Below are positions 26,490-37,671 of a stretch of 64,000 bases of DNA, piece by piece. A model generated the notes under the pieces. The model worked only from the letters and a program-made list of their open reading frames with translations. It was not told where the DNA came from and did no database searches. The translations under genes and the position numbers were made by a program. The DNA comes from Clostridiaceae bacterium. GTDB taxonomy: Bacteria > Bacillota > Clostridia > Acetivibrionales > DUMC01. The DNA lies in contig DUMC01000032.1 of assembly GCA_012840075.1 (NCBI GenBank), positions 62,001 to 126,000 on the forward strand. The letters are read 5' to 3'. The first letter of the stretch is position 1. The number at the start of each line of letters is the position of its first letter.

Positions 26490-27455
26490 ATGGAATACAA
26501 AGATTATTACAAAATACTCGGAGTAGATAGGAATGCAAGCCAGGAGGAAATAAAAAAAGCTTACAGAAAATTGGCTAAAAAGTATCATCCGGATTCAAAT
26601 CCGGGTGATAAAAACGCTGAAGAAAAGTTTAAAGAAATAAATGAAGCTTATGAAGTCCTGGGAGATGAAGAAAAAAGGAAAAAATATGATGCTTTAGGTA
26701 GCAATTTTAGTAATTTCGGCAATTTTGACTTTGATCCTTTTAAATACGAGTTCGGAAAAAATACAAAATATACTTATAGGACAACTACAGGTAACGGTTT
26801 CAGCGATTTCTTTAATTTTTTCTTTGGAGAAAATGGATTTGATTTAAATGACATACTAAATGATTTAGGTAAAAATATAGGATTTTCAAAAACAGGATTT
26901 TCTTCAAATATCCATTATCCTATAAAAGGGGATGATGTGGAAACTGAAATAGAGATAACTCCTGAAGAAGGTTACAGGGGGGTAGAGAAACGTATAAAAA
27001 TCAATATTGGAGGACAGGAAAGAAAAATATCATTTAAAATACCTGCGGGTATAAAAGAGAATGAAAAAATTAAAATAGCGGGTCAGGGAAAACCCGGAAG
27101 TAACGGTGGAAATAACGGAGACTTGTACCTTAAGGTTAAATTTTCCGAAAAGTCACGTTTTAAAGTAGATGGTATGGATTTGATTTCCACCGTAGACATA
27201 TATCCCTGGGATGCAGCATTGGGAACAGAAATTTCCTTTGAAACAATAGACAAAAAAATAATGGTAAAAATACCAGCGGGCATCAGAAGCGACAGCAAAA
27301 TACGAATACCGGGTTGTGGCTATCGCAGCAGTAGCGGAACCAAGGGAGATTTATACCTCAAAATAAGGATAAACAATCCTCCGTATATAACAGAACAACA
27401 GAGGGAATTATTTAGAAGGCTAAAAGAGACATGGGAAACGTGGGGTCATGCTTAA
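26490..27455 (+). CDS. DnaJ-like co-chaperone without zinc finger (CbpA type)
   Basis: A 321-residue J-domain protein. The J domain (1-70) has the HPD motif at 33-35 and [18 protein letters not shown] Gly/Phe/Asn-rich linker follows ([13 protein letters not shown]), then two C-terminal beta-sandwich domains with [20 protein letters not shown] and [17 protein letters not shown]. The four CxxCxGxG zinc repeats of full DnaJ are missing, so it is CbpA-like and presumably stimulates DnaK. ATG 26490 follows AGAGGTG. It lies behind a CtsR operator and ahead of clpB, suggesting a joint disaggregation role. Confidence 0.93.
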   Translation: MEYKDYYKILGVDRNASQEEIKKAYRKLAKKYHPDSNPGDKNAEEKFKEINEAYEVLGDEEKRKKYDALGSNFSNFGNFDFDPFKYEFGKNTKYTYRTTTGNGFSDFFNFFFGENGFDLNDILNDLGKNIGFSKTGFSSNIHYPIKGDDVETEIEITPEEGYRGVEKRIKINIGGQERKISFKIPAGIKENEKIKIAGQGKPGSNGGNNGDLYLKVKFSEKSRFKVDGMDLISTVDIYPWDAALGTEISFETIDKKIMVKIPAGIRSDSKIRIPGCGYRSSSGTKGDLYLKIRINNPPYITEQQRELFRRLKETWETWGHA

Positions 27456-27588
27456 ATTGTTTACTTTATAAGCCTTGCGAGTAGCGTGAGAAGCGTGAAT
27501 TAAGGCAAGTGAATAATTCAAGTCTACTCTAGGTACCGTAAGCCTGACTTCAAATACCGAGTGTTCTGGGAAAGCGAGGTTTTACTTG

Positions 27589-30219
27589 ATGAATATAGAT
27601 AGATTTACTGAAAAAGCGCAGCAGGCTATTATAGCAACTCAAGATATTGCTTTGAGGATGGGACATTCTCAAGTTGACGGAGAACATTTACATTATGCCT
27701 TGTTAAAGCAGGAAGACGGTCTCATTCCAAAGCTTATTGAAATGATGGGCATTAACATAGATTTGATTGTAAGAGATGTAGAAAAAGAGCTTGAAAAAAT
27801 GCCAAGAATATACGGCAGTTCGGCTTCAATTCCTTATGCAACCAGGAGATTCAATGAGATTTTAATCAACGCAGAAGATGAATCAAAGAGATTCAAGGAT
27901 GAGTTTACCGGAGTTGAGCATATTTACCTTGCTCTTTTAAATGAAAGAAACACACCGTCTCAAAATATATTTAAACGATACAATATTAACAGGGAAAAGT
28001 TTCTTTCAGCGTTAACTAAAGTGAGAAGCAACCAGAGGATAACTTCCAAAAATCCTGAAGAAACATATGAAGCTTTAAAAAAATACGGAAGAGATTTAAT
28101 AGAACTTGCCAGAGAAGGCAGACTGGATCCTGTAATTGGCAGAGATGCTGAGATAAGGAGAATAATACGCATTCTTTCCAGAAGAACTAAAAACAATCCT
28201 GTGTTGATAGGTGAACCTGGAGTTGGTAAAACAGCAGTTGTAGAGGGTTTGGCACAAAGAATATTAAGAGGAGACGTACCGGATGGACTCAAAAACAAAA
28301 AAATTTTTGCACTGGATTTAGGTTCGTTAATTGCCGGAGCAAAATATCGTGGTGAATTTGAGGAACGACTTAAAGCTGTATTGAATGAAATTCAAAATTC
28401 TCATGGTCAGATTATTATGTTTATAGACGAAATACACAATATCGTAGGAGCAGGTAAAGCAGAAGGAGCTATGGATGCGGGCAATATTTTGAAACCGATG
28501 CTGGCAAGAGGTGAACTTCGCTGCATAGGAGCAACTACTTTAGACGAATATCGTAAATATATAGAAAAGGATGCTGCACTTGAAAGAAGGTTCCAGCCGG
28601 TTATGATAGAGCAACCTACAGTTGAAGATACAATTTCTATTTTAAGAGGTTTAAAGGAACGGTTTGAAATTCATCACGGAGTACGGATTACCGACAATGC
28701 AATAATTGCAGCTGCTGTTTTGTCAAACAGGTATATTAGTGATAGGTTTTTGCCGGATAAAGCTATTGATTTAATGGATGAAGCCGCTGCAATGATAAGA
28801 ACTGAAATCGACAGCATGCCTGCAGAACTTGATGAAATAAGCAGGAAAATCATGCAGTTAGAAATCGAAGAACAAGCTTTAAAAAAGGAGAACGACAGAC
28901 ATTCATTGGAAAGACTTAGCAATATTCAAAAAGAACTGGTAGAGCTAAAGAATAAAGCAGATATTTTAAAAGCGCAATTGCAGATTGAGAAGGAAAGTAT
29001 TGAGAAGTCAAAAGCACTAAAGAAGGAGATTGAAGAAGTAAAACGGAAAATCGAGGAAGCGGAAAGACGTTACGACTTGAATGAACTAGCCATTCTCAAA
29101 CACGGGAAATTACCGGAGCTGTACAGAAAGCTTGAGGAAGAACAGCAAAAACAACAGGCAAAGAGGGAAAGAATGCTTTTAAAAGAGGAAGTAACTGAAG
29201 AAGAAATTGCAGAGATTGTTTCAAAGTGGACCGGTATTCCTGTTACAAAGCTTATTGAAAGCGAGAAGAAAAAACTTATAAATTTGGAAAGTGTCCTTCA
29301 CAAAAGAGTAATAGGCCAGGATGAAGCCGTAAAAGCCGTAGCGGATGCTGTGCTTAGAGCACGGGCCGGCCTTAAAGACAGTAAAAAACCTATAGGTTCT
29401 TTTATATTTTTGGGACCTACAGGCGTTGGTAAGACAGAGCTTGCTAAAGCTTTATCGGAAGCATTATTTGATAGTGAAGAAAGCATGGTCAGAATAGATA
29501 TGAGCGAATATATGGAAAAGCACTCTGTAGCAAAGCTCATTGGAGCTCCTCCGGGATATGTAGGTTATGAAGAAGGAGGGCAACTGACTGAAGCTGTAAG
29601 GAGAAGACCATACTGTGTTATCTTATTTGATGAAATAGAAAAGGCGCATCCTGAGGTTTTTAACATCTTATTACAATTGCTTGATGACGGAAGACTTACT
29701 GACAGCCAGGGAAGAACCGTTGATTTTAAAAATACGGTAGTAATTATGACATCAAATATAGGCAGTGAATATTTACTTGAAGGCATAAGCAGCGATGGAA
29801 AAATAAAGGAAGAAACCCGCAATTTTGTAATGTTTGAGCTTAAAAGATGTTTTAGACCCGAGTTTCTTAATCGTATAGATGAAATCGTTATGTTCAAACC
29901 ACTTTCTAAAGAAGAAATAATAAAAATCATTGATTTATCATTAGGAGATATTCAAAGAAGGCTTGAAGACAGAAACATTAGGCTGGAAGCTACTGAAAAA
30001 GCAAAGCTTTCTATTGCAAAAGAAGCTTATTCTCCGGTTTACGGCGCAAGGCCTGTTAAAAGATATCTTCAAAAACACATTGAAACACCAATTGCAAAAC
30101 TGATAATCAACGGCGAACTGGACGAAAACTCAACAGCTATTATAGATGTCGACGACACTTTAAATGAAATTGTAATACAACCAATGAGACAAGGGGACGG
30201 TTCTTCTGTCTCAAACTAG
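27589..30219 (+). CDS. clpB: Chaperone ClpB (Hsp100 disaggregase)
   Basis: ClpB solubilises aggregates together with DnaK. The 876-residue protein has the Clp N domain (1-145), AAA-1 with Walker A GEPGVGKT (208-215), the coiled-coil middle domain (about 395-525) that separates ClpB from ClpA/C, and AAA-2 with GPTGVGKT (609-616). There is no ClpP-docking loop. ATG 27589 follows a GAGG site. Oddly, the last codons, [11 protein letters not shown], are encoded by a palindromic repeat and the stop codon lies at its loop. The family normally ends soon after the [11 protein letters not shown]...ID region, so the tail is acquired. Confidence 0.97.
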   Translation: MNIDRFTEKAQQAIIATQDIALRMGHSQVDGEHLHYALLKQEDGLIPKLIEMMGINIDLIVRDVEKELEKMPRIYGSSASIPYATRRFNEILINAEDESKRFKDEFTGVEHIYLALLNERNTPSQNIFKRYNINREKFLSALTKVRSNQRITSKNPEETYEALKKYGRDLIELAREGRLDPVIGRDAEIRRIIRILSRRTKNNPVLIGEPGVGKTAVVEGLAQRILRGDVPDGLKNKKIFALDLGSLIAGAKYRGEFEERLKAVLNEIQNSHGQIIMFIDEIHNIVGAGKAEGAMDAGNILKPMLARGELRCIGATTLDEYRKYIEKDAALERRFQPVMIEQPTVEDTISILRGLKERFEIHHGVRITDNAIIAAAVLSNRYISDRFLPDKAIDLMDEAAAMIRTEIDSMPAELDEISRKIMQLEIEEQALKKENDRHSLERLSNIQKELVELKNKADILKAQLQIEKESIEKSKALKKEIEEVKRKIEEAERRYDLNELAILKHGKLPELYRKLEEEQQKQQAKRERMLLKEEVTEEEIAEIVSKWTGIPVTKLIESEKKKLINLESVLHKRVIGQDEAVKAVADAVLRARAGLKDSKKPIGSFIFLGPTGVGKTELAKALSEALFDSEESMVRIDMSEYMEKHSVAKLIGAPPGYVGYEEGGQLTEAVRRRPYCVILFDEIEKAHPEVFNILLQLLDDGRLTDSQGRTVDFKNTVVIMTSNIGSEYLLEGISSDGKIKEETRNFVMFELKRCFRPEFLNRIDEIVMFKPLSKEEIIKIIDLSLGDIQRRLEDRNIRLEATEKAKLSIAKEAYSPVYGARPVKRYLQKHIETPIAKLIINGELDENSTAIIDVDDTLNEIVIQPMRQGDGSSVSN

Positions 30220-30263
30220 ACAGGAGAACCGTCCCCTTGTCTCATTGTCTCAGTCCCCTTGCC
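30185..30263. repeat. GGGGACGG palindromic repeat spanning both convergent gene ends
   Basis: The arms 30185-30211 and 30218-30244 pair over 27 bases with one mismatch around a 6-base loop; the left arm starts TGAGACAAGGGGACGGTTCT. A further partial copy (TGTCTCAGTCCCCTTGCCT) follows to 30263. The left arm encodes the ClpB C-terminus and the trailing part encodes the last residues of the AraC protein. As RNA it is a very stable hairpin. This type of repeat resembles, from memory, dispersed GGGGACGGTTCT-type repeats of Firmicute genomes. Confidence 0.9.
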
Positions 30264-31068
30264 TAAGCATGACTTTCCTGTATTCAGTAGGTGAAAATCC
30301 TGTGTAGTTTTTGAAAGTTCGGGAAAAATGATATATATCCTTAAAGCCTAAAGTTTCACTTATTCGAGTTATATTCATATCGTCAAGGATTAATAGGCTT
30401 TTTGCTTTTTCCATTTTTAACCTATTTATGTAATGAGCAGGTGAGAAACCTGTATTTTTTTTAAAAAAACGTATAAAGTAATTTGGATGAAAATTGGTCA
30501 TTTCGGCAAGTTGTTTAATATTAATATCTTCGCATATGTTATTTTCAATATAAGAAAGAATTTTTTCAAGCTTATTAATTGTTGATGATGAATTAATAAT
30601 AATTTTTTCTTTTGGTATGCTGTCCAGGAAAAAAGCAATGATTTCTGTTAGCGTCGATTGTGAATAAAGCGATGAAGTCAATTCCGAACTGTTGTAATAA
30701 TAAATAAGCTTTCGAAATAAGGATTCAATTGTGGATTTATTCTTTACATCAATTAACAGTGGTGTCTTTATTATGTCGAAAATATTCACTTCACCAATTT
30801 TTGCCGTAAAATGGCACCAATACTTTAAAAAGGTGTTTGAACTTATGCAAGAATATGACTGTTTTATACCTGCAGGCATTAAGCAAAACTGTCCGGGTTT
30901 TGGGTAAAACTCCTGATCACCTATTTTCAGCATTCCTTCACCATCACATATAAAATAAAATTTATTATAATCAGGTATATAATCAATATCTCTCCAAGTC
31001 AAAGGACACTTTGTAAATGCTGCTACTATTAGATTAACATGCAGATTTGAAAAGTAATTTTTTAGCAT
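30250..31068 (-). CDS. AraC-family transcriptional regulator
   Basis: A 272-residue regulator. The N-terminal half is a cupin-like sensor (YFICDGEGMLKIGDQEFYPKPGQFCLMPAGIKQSY). The C-terminal 100 residues are the AraC double helix-turn-helix (NICEDINIKQLAEMTNFHPNYFIRFFKKNTGFSPAHYINRLKM and MNITRISETLGFKDIYHFSRTFKNYTGFSPTEYRKV motifs, read as separate helices). The gene is divergent from the alpha-L-fucosidase gene, a usual arrangement for a sugar-responsive activator, so control of that gene is likely. Its last residues (LRQGD) come from the palindromic repeat shared with clpB. Confidence 0.92.
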   Translation of the reverse strand: MLKNYFSNLHVNLIVAAFTKCPLTWRDIDYIPDYNKFYFICDGEGMLKIGDQEFYPKPGQFCLMPAGIKQSYSCISSNTFLKYWCHFTAKIGEVNIFDIIKTPLLIDVKNKSTIESLFRKLIYYYNSSELTSSLYSQSTLTEIIAFFLDSIPKEKIIINSSSTINKLEKILSYIENNICEDINIKQLAEMTNFHPNYFIRFFKKNTGFSPAHYINRLKMEKAKSLLILDDMNITRISETLGFKDIYHFSRTFKNYTGFSPTEYRKVMLRQGD

Positions 31069-31181
31069 ATTATTATTTTACCTCTCCTATTGGTTAGTTT
31101 TTTACAAAAGCAAGTTAATTAGTGCTATTTATATTTTACTATAATGCAGATAAAATACAATTGTGAACATTGGATAGGGTT

Positions 31182-31223
31182 GGAGGTGTGTCCCCTTACC
31201 TAAAAATCTAGGAGGTGTTAACC
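31182..31223. repeat. TGTGTCCCC repeat carrying the ribosome binding site of the fucosidase gene
   Basis: GGAGGTGTGTCCCCTTACCT (31182-31201) continues through AAAAATCTAGGAGGTGTTAACC up to the ATG at 31226. It aligns almost without gaps to 4294-4333, which likewise ends in AGGAGG just before a start codon. So this repeat has delivered a ribosome binding site to two unrelated genes. Confidence 0.75.
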
Positions 31224-31225
31224 AT

Positions 31226-32524
31226 ATGAACATACCAAAACCGGATCCTACACCCGGCAATACAGAATGGTTCGTACATGATCGTTTTGGGCTTTTTATC
31301 CATTGGGGGTTATACTCTTTAGCTGCACGACATGAATGGGTTAAAAAATATGAGAAAATGGACAATGAGACTTATGAAAAATATTTCAAGCATTTTGACC
31401 CTGATTTATATGACCCCGAAATGTGGGCAAGAGTTGCCAGCGATGCCGGAATGAAATATTTTGTTGTAACTACGAAACATCATGAGGGCTTTTGCCTTTG
31501 GGATTCCAAATTAACTGATTATAAAGCTACAAATACTCCGGCAGGCAGGGATCTGCTAAGACCAATGGTAGAAGCTTTTAGAAAGCAGAATATGAAAGTC
31601 GGATTTTATTATTCATTGCTAGATTGGCACCATCCTCATTATACAGTTGACAGATGCCATCCTATGTCTGAAAACGAAGAATACATTAAAGCTGACAAAG
31701 ACAGAGACATAGAAAAATACATAGAATATATGTATGGCCAGGTGAGAGAGCTGCTTACCGAGTATGGCAAGATCGACATCATGTGGTTTGACTTTTCGGT
31801 ACCTCCCAGCGATAGATTTCCTGGTAAAGGTAAGGAAGTCTGGCAAAGTGAAAAGCTTATCAAGATGGTAAGAGAACTTCAGCCAGGCATTCTTATAAAC
31901 GACAGGCTTCAGATTGACCAAGACATAAAAACTCCAGAACAATTTGTACCAAGAGGATGGGTAAAAGTTAACGGAAAACCTGTAATTTGGGAAGCGTGCC
32001 ATACATTCAGCGGTTCCTGGGGATACCACAGGGATGAGGAGAGCTGGAAAAGTGTCGAAACGCTCGTAAAGATGTTAATTGATACAGTTAGCAAGGGTGG
32101 AAACTTGCTTCTTAATGTAGGTCCTACTGCTCGTGGTGAATTTGATGAAAGGGCTTTGGATCGACTTAAAGGTATAGGAGAATGGATGAAACGCCATAGT
32201 CGTTCTATTTACGGTTGTACTCGAGCACCTGAGGAATTTAAATGCCCGAATGATTGCAGGTATACTTACAATCCAAAGACAAACAGGCTTTATCTGCATA
32301 TCTTCAGTTGGCCTTTTAAACACATTTACCTAGACGGTATGGCAGACAAAGTTGAATATGCTCAACTGCTTAACGATGCTTCCGAGATAAAAATGCTATA
32401 TAAGGATTCATTTTCAATGCATGGTGGAGACTCTTTAATAGATGATTCTACATTGATATTGCAATTACCCGTCAAAAAACCAAATGTTACTGTACCTGTT
32501 ATCGAATTGTTCTTAAAAAGCTAG
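31226..32524 (+). CDS. Alpha-L-fucosidase, glycoside hydrolase family 29
   Basis: A 432-residue GH29 enzyme, which removes terminal alpha-L-fucose with retention. Family motifs are WFVHDRFGLFIHWGLYS near the N-terminus, KHHEGFCLWDSKLTDY, GFYYSLLDWHHP, and the nucleophile D189 in IDIMWFDFSVPPSD. GNLLLNVGPTARGEFDERA precedes the C-terminal beta domain. There is no signal peptide, so it is probably cytoplasmic and acts on imported oligosaccharides. AGGAGG lies upstream of ATG 31226 within a repeat. It is divergent from an AraC regulator. No fucose transporter or fuc genes are in the window. Confidence 0.93.
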   Translation: MNIPKPDPTPGNTEWFVHDRFGLFIHWGLYSLAARHEWVKKYEKMDNETYEKYFKHFDPDLYDPEMWARVASDAGMKYFVVTTKHHEGFCLWDSKLTDYKATNTPAGRDLLRPMVEAFRKQNMKVGFYYSLLDWHHPHYTVDRCHPMSENEEYIKADKDRDIEKYIEYMYGQVRELLTEYGKIDIMWFDFSVPPSDRFPGKGKEVWQSEKLIKMVRELQPGILINDRLQIDQDIKTPEQFVPRGWVKVNGKPVIWEACHTFSGSWGYHRDEESWKSVETLVKMLIDTVSKGGNLLLNVGPTARGEFDERALDRLKGIGEWMKRHSRSIYGCTRAPEEFKCPNDCRYTYNPKTNRLYLHIFSWPFKHIYLDGMADKVEYAQLLNDASEIKMLYKDSFSMHGGDSLIDDSTLILQLPVKKPNVTVPVIELFLKS

Positions 32525-32552
32525 AAAATTATGAGCAAATATATGTATAATC

Positions 32553-32593
32553 AAACAGTGAACAGATGCTTACTTATTTGTTCACTGTTTTTT
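32553..32593 (+). terminator. Rho-independent terminator after the fucosidase gene
   Basis: AAACAGTGAACA (32553-32564) pairs fully with TGTTCACTGTTT (32579-32590), and the T-run continues to 32593. It lies 29 bases after the fucosidase stop. The next 320 bases to the TauE-like gene are very AT-rich, with no gene I can support. Confidence 0.85.
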
Positions 32594-32914
32594 ACATTCC
32601 ACTGCTTATTTTCTCATCATTTTAATACCTATCTTATTTATTTACCCGTCTTATTTAATTAAATTTAACTAATATCCAGTAATTTCCGTATTAAATCCGA
32701 TAATCTACATAATTTGTGATAACTATGATGGTATTATTATTTATTTTATGTCAAGACTAAATGTTAAGTATATAATTTTTATGCTTAATAAAATGTTTTA
32801 TACTATTCAAAATTGTATCTATGTTGATTAAAATTTTATACTTTGTTAAAAATTAAAATATAACAACTAAAAGTGTATGAGAGATAAGAAAAAGTATAAA
32901 TTAAATAAAGGTGT

Positions 32915-33316
32915 ATGAAAAATAAAAATAATCATAAAAACTCGAATACGAATAAAAAAAGCGGTTGTGATTTAATAAAAAAAATTGCAATAGGCATTAT
33001 TACAGGTATTGTAAACGGCCTCTTCGGTTCCGGCGGAGGTACAATAGTAGTACCTGCTATGGTTCTTTTACTGGATGTAGAAGAACATAAAGCTCATGCT
33101 ACGGCAATTTTAATTATTTTGCCCCTAACAATAATAAGTGCCTTTTTTTATTTTAAGAATAATTATGTAGATTGGGATATAACCTGGAAAGTCGTCATAG
33201 GCGGGATAGCAGGAGGATACGTTGGAGCAAAACTTTTAAACATATGCCCTGAAAATATTTTAAGAAAAATTTTTGCAGGGTTCATGATTTTCGCAGCTAT
33301 TAGGATGTTGTGGTGA
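32915..33316 (+). CDS. TauE/SafE-family half-size membrane protein, first of a pair
   Basis: A 133-residue protein with about four membrane helices after a basic, Asn-rich N-terminus. It corresponds to one half of the TauE/SafE (sulfite/organosulfur exporter) fold: GIVNGLFGSGGGTIVVPAMVLLL is the first repeat motif and GGIAGGYVGAKLL the second. The full family has about 250 residues with two such halves. The second half is encoded as a separate gene eight bases downstream. Together they would make one heteromeric transporter. AAAGGTG precedes the ATG. Substrate unknown. Confidence 0.85.
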   Translation: MKNKNNHKNSNTNKKSGCDLIKKIAIGIITGIVNGLFGSGGGTIVVPAMVLLLDVEEHKAHATAILIILPLTIISAFFYFKNNYVDWDITWKVVIGGIAGGYVGAKLLNICPENILRKIFAGFMIFAAIRMLW

Positions 33317-33323
33317 TAAAGAT

Positions 33324-33698
33324 ATGTGGAAATGGTTGGTACTCATTTTAATAGGTCTTGTTTCGGGTACAATCGGTGGGATGGGAATAGGAGGAGGAAC
33401 GGTTTTAATACCTGCCCTTACATTGTTTGTTAATACTGAACAGCATATTTCTCAAAGTATTAATCTTATTTATTTTATTCCAACTGCTATAATTGCACTT
33501 ATAATACACATAAAAAATAAAAGGATTGATTTTAAAATTGTTTTACCTATAATAATACCAGGAATAATAGGTGCAATAATAGGTTCCTGCATTGCCATAA
33601 AATTTTCCAGTAATGTTTTAAAAAAAATATTTGCTGTGTTCTTACTAATAATGGGAATATATGAAATGTTTAGAAAATCTAAATTGGCAAAAAATTGA
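33324..33698 (+). CDS. TauE/SafE-family half-size membrane protein, second of a pair
   Basis: A 124-residue protein with about four membrane helices, carrying the same half-repeat as its upstream neighbour: GLVSGTIGGMGIGGGTVLIPAL at the N-terminus and IPGIIGAIIGSCIAIKF in the middle. It starts eight bases after the first half, on ATG 33324, with GTGGTGATAAAG as a weak ribosome site; translational coupling is likely. The two are in different frames (0 and +2) and each has its own start and stop, so this is a split pair, not one gene with a simple frameshift. Confidence 0.85.
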   Translation: MWKWLVLILIGLVSGTIGGMGIGGGTVLIPALTLFVNTEQHISQSINLIYFIPTAIIALIIHIKNKRIDFKIVLPIIIPGIIGAIIGSCIAIKFSSNVLKKIFAVFLLIMGIYEMFRKSKLAKN

Positions 33699-33766
33699 CG
33701 AAATCTAAGAAATAAAATGCTGTATATATTTGAAAAAAGGTAATGTCGGTCAAAAAATTTAATGTA

Positions 33767-33795
33767 TTGACAAATTATGCATGTTACTATATAAA
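33767..33795 (+). promoter_or_regulatory. SigA-type promoter of lysA
   Basis: TTGACA (33767-33772), 17-base spacer, TATAAA (33790-33795). The mRNA leader would be about 180 bases. It holds short direct duplications (AAGTGTGAAT twice; ACTAGGATGA twice; TGAAATTGTA twice; 33919-33972) just before the ribosome binding site. I found no lysine-riboswitch core in it. Confidence 0.7.
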
Positions 33796-33983
33796 ATAAA
33801 AATAAGTATATAAAAGATAAATAGAAACTCATAGCACTTAAGCTCTTGTTTTTTATAATTCCAGGTTTATTTATATTACAGTTAATATGCCGAAACAGGA
33901 AGAAAAAGTCTACAGGTTTAAGTGTGAATAAGTGTGAAATTGTACTAGGATGAACTAGGATGAAATTGTATAGGAGGATATTT

Positions 33984-35234
33984 ATGCATAAATACTTTAC
34001 AGTAAATACAAATTTTTATGGGAAAACATCACCGGATAAGTTAATTAAAGAATTCGGAAGCCCTCTTTATGTATATAATGAAGCTATTTTTAGAGAAAGA
34101 TGTAGGGAAATGGCAAATCTAATACCGATTGAGAATTTTAAGTCAAATTTTTCGATTAAGGCAAATTCCAATATTGAGCTTTTAAAAATCGCCCGGGAAG
34201 AAGGACTTCATGCAGATGCAATGTCACCGGGAGAGATATTTGTTTTGCTAAAGGCAGGATTTCAACCTGAGGAGATATTTTATATATCTAACAATGTATC
34301 CGAAGAAGAAATGAAATATGCCATAGATAGAGGAATCTTGGTAAGCGTGGATTCGTTATCCCAGTTAGAAATGTTAGGAAGGATAAATAGGGGTGGCGAT
34401 GTGGCCGTAAGGTTTAATCCGGGTGTTGGGGCAGGACATCACGAGAAGGTCGTTACAGCCGGCAAAAAGACAAAGTTCGGAGTTAACCTTGATCTTATAG
34501 ATGATGTGAAGAGAATAATTAAGAAATATGATCTGAAGCTGGTTGGGATTAATCAACACATTGGTTCTTTATTTATGGATGCCTCTGCATTCGTAGAATC
34601 AGTTAAATATATCCTTGAAGTTGCAAAACAATTCGAAAATCTTGAATTTGTTGATTTCGGCGGTGGCTTCGGAATACCATACCGTAAGCAAGAAGGACAA
34701 CCCAGGCTTGATTTGAAGGAACTCGGAAATAAATTGGCTGAAATAATTACGGCCTGGAGAAAGGAATATGGCAAAAATGTAAGGATTAAAATTGAACCCG
34801 GACGTTATATTGTTGCTGAATGCGGAGTTCTTTTAGGTACTGTATATGCTAAAAAGAAAAATTACGGGCATACCTACATCGGTACTGATTTGGGATTTAA
34901 TGTTCTTATGAGACCGGTTATGTATGATTCGCATCATGATATTGAAGTATACAAGAACGGCAAACCTTCAGAAGGGACAGAAACTGAAGTGGTTGATATT
35001 GTAGGCAACATATGCGAATCAGGAGATATTATGGCTAAAGAAAGAGAATTACCGGTTATTGATGAAGGAGATATCATAGGAGTAATGGATGCCGGTGCTT
35101 ACGGTTATTCAATGGCATCTAATTATAATAACAGATTGAGACCTGCTGAAGTGTTAATACAATTGGACGGAACACCAAGAATAATCAGGAGAAGAGATAC
35201 CTTGGAGGATTTGATCAGAAATTTTGAAATATAA
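33984..35234 (+). CDS. lysA: Diaminopimelate decarboxylase
   Basis: LysA makes L-lysine from meso-diaminopimelate with PLP. The 416-residue protein has the Schiff-base lysine K59 (FSIKANSN). It also shows HADAMSPGEI, the GINQHIGS and DFGGGFGIPY phosphate-binding motifs, EPGRYIVAECG, the ICESGDIMA Cys/Glu site and DAGAYGYSMASNYN from the partner subunit's active site. These are features of the DAP enzyme rather than Orn/Arg decarboxylases of the same fold. ATG 33984 is preceded by AGGAGG; an upstream in-frame ATG at 33960 lacks a site. ligA follows by 70 bases. Confidence 0.95.
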   Translation: MHKYFTVNTNFYGKTSPDKLIKEFGSPLYVYNEAIFRERCREMANLIPIENFKSNFSIKANSNIELLKIAREEGLHADAMSPGEIFVLLKAGFQPEEIFYISNNVSEEEMKYAIDRGILVSVDSLSQLEMLGRINRGGDVAVRFNPGVGAGHHEKVVTAGKKTKFGVNLDLIDDVKRIIKKYDLKLVGINQHIGSLFMDASAFVESVKYILEVAKQFENLEFVDFGGGFGIPYRKQEGQPRLDLKELGNKLAEIITAWRKEYGKNVRIKIEPGRYIVAECGVLLGTVYAKKKNYGHTYIGTDLGFNVLMRPVMYDSHHDIEVYKNGKPSEGTETEVVDIVGNICESGDIMAKERELPVIDEGDIIGVMDAGAYGYSMASNYNNRLRPAEVLIQLDGTPRIIRRRDTLEDLIRNFEI

Positions 35235-35247
35235 TCATTATTTATAA

Positions 35248-37356
<2,109 letters not shown>

Positions 37357-37369
37357 TGGAACAGGAGGA

Positions 37370-37417
37370 CAGGTTTAGTGTCCATGATGAAAGATATAAC
37401 CGAAGACATTAAACCTG
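37370..37417. repeat. Hairpin after ligA
   Basis: CAGGTTTAGTGTC (37370-37382) pairs with GACATTAAACCTG (37405-37417) with one G-T pair; flanking GGAGGA/GCTCCC extend it loosely. It may end ligA transcripts, although no T-run follows. It may also be a decayed member of the palindromic repeats seen elsewhere in the window. Confidence 0.5.
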
Positions 37418-37527
37418 CTCCCTCAATCACTTTATGGAGATGATTTGATAGTGCTGATAAATTTCAAAAGTCTTAGATAATGCTTGTTATGCTTGTTATG
37501 TAGGATAAAATTTGTTATTTGGGATAA

Positions 37528-37671
37528 TATTTAAGTTTTAGCTTTAGATCCGGAATCGTTATAACAGGTGTTACTTTGCTGGTAGGATTTTTAATTTCGG
37601 TATACCTTTCGGTAACCGGAAATAGCGAAAAGATATCGGATCAGAATAGAAGGGAGAGATTGTCTGGTTGA
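37528..37671 (+). pseudogene. Possible gene remnant with a membrane helix, ahead of the VanW gene
   Basis: The frame from 37528 (just after a TAA) to the TGA at 37669-37671 encodes a coherent peptide: SGIVITGVTLLVGFLISVYL followed by SVTGNSEKISDQNRRERLSG. This is one hydrophobic helix and a charged tail, much like a real N-terminus of a membrane-anchored protein. There is no ATG or ribosome binding site. A TTG at about 37576 could start a 31-residue version. The stop overlaps the next start (TTGA). It may be the leftover of a deleted gene or a small coupled peptide. The other 150 bases after ligA hold only a hairpin. Confidence 0.35.

Noticed and set aside
33796-33983. Lysine riboswitch before lysA
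   Set aside because: The conserved five-way-junction sequences and a terminator/antiterminator pair are not visible.
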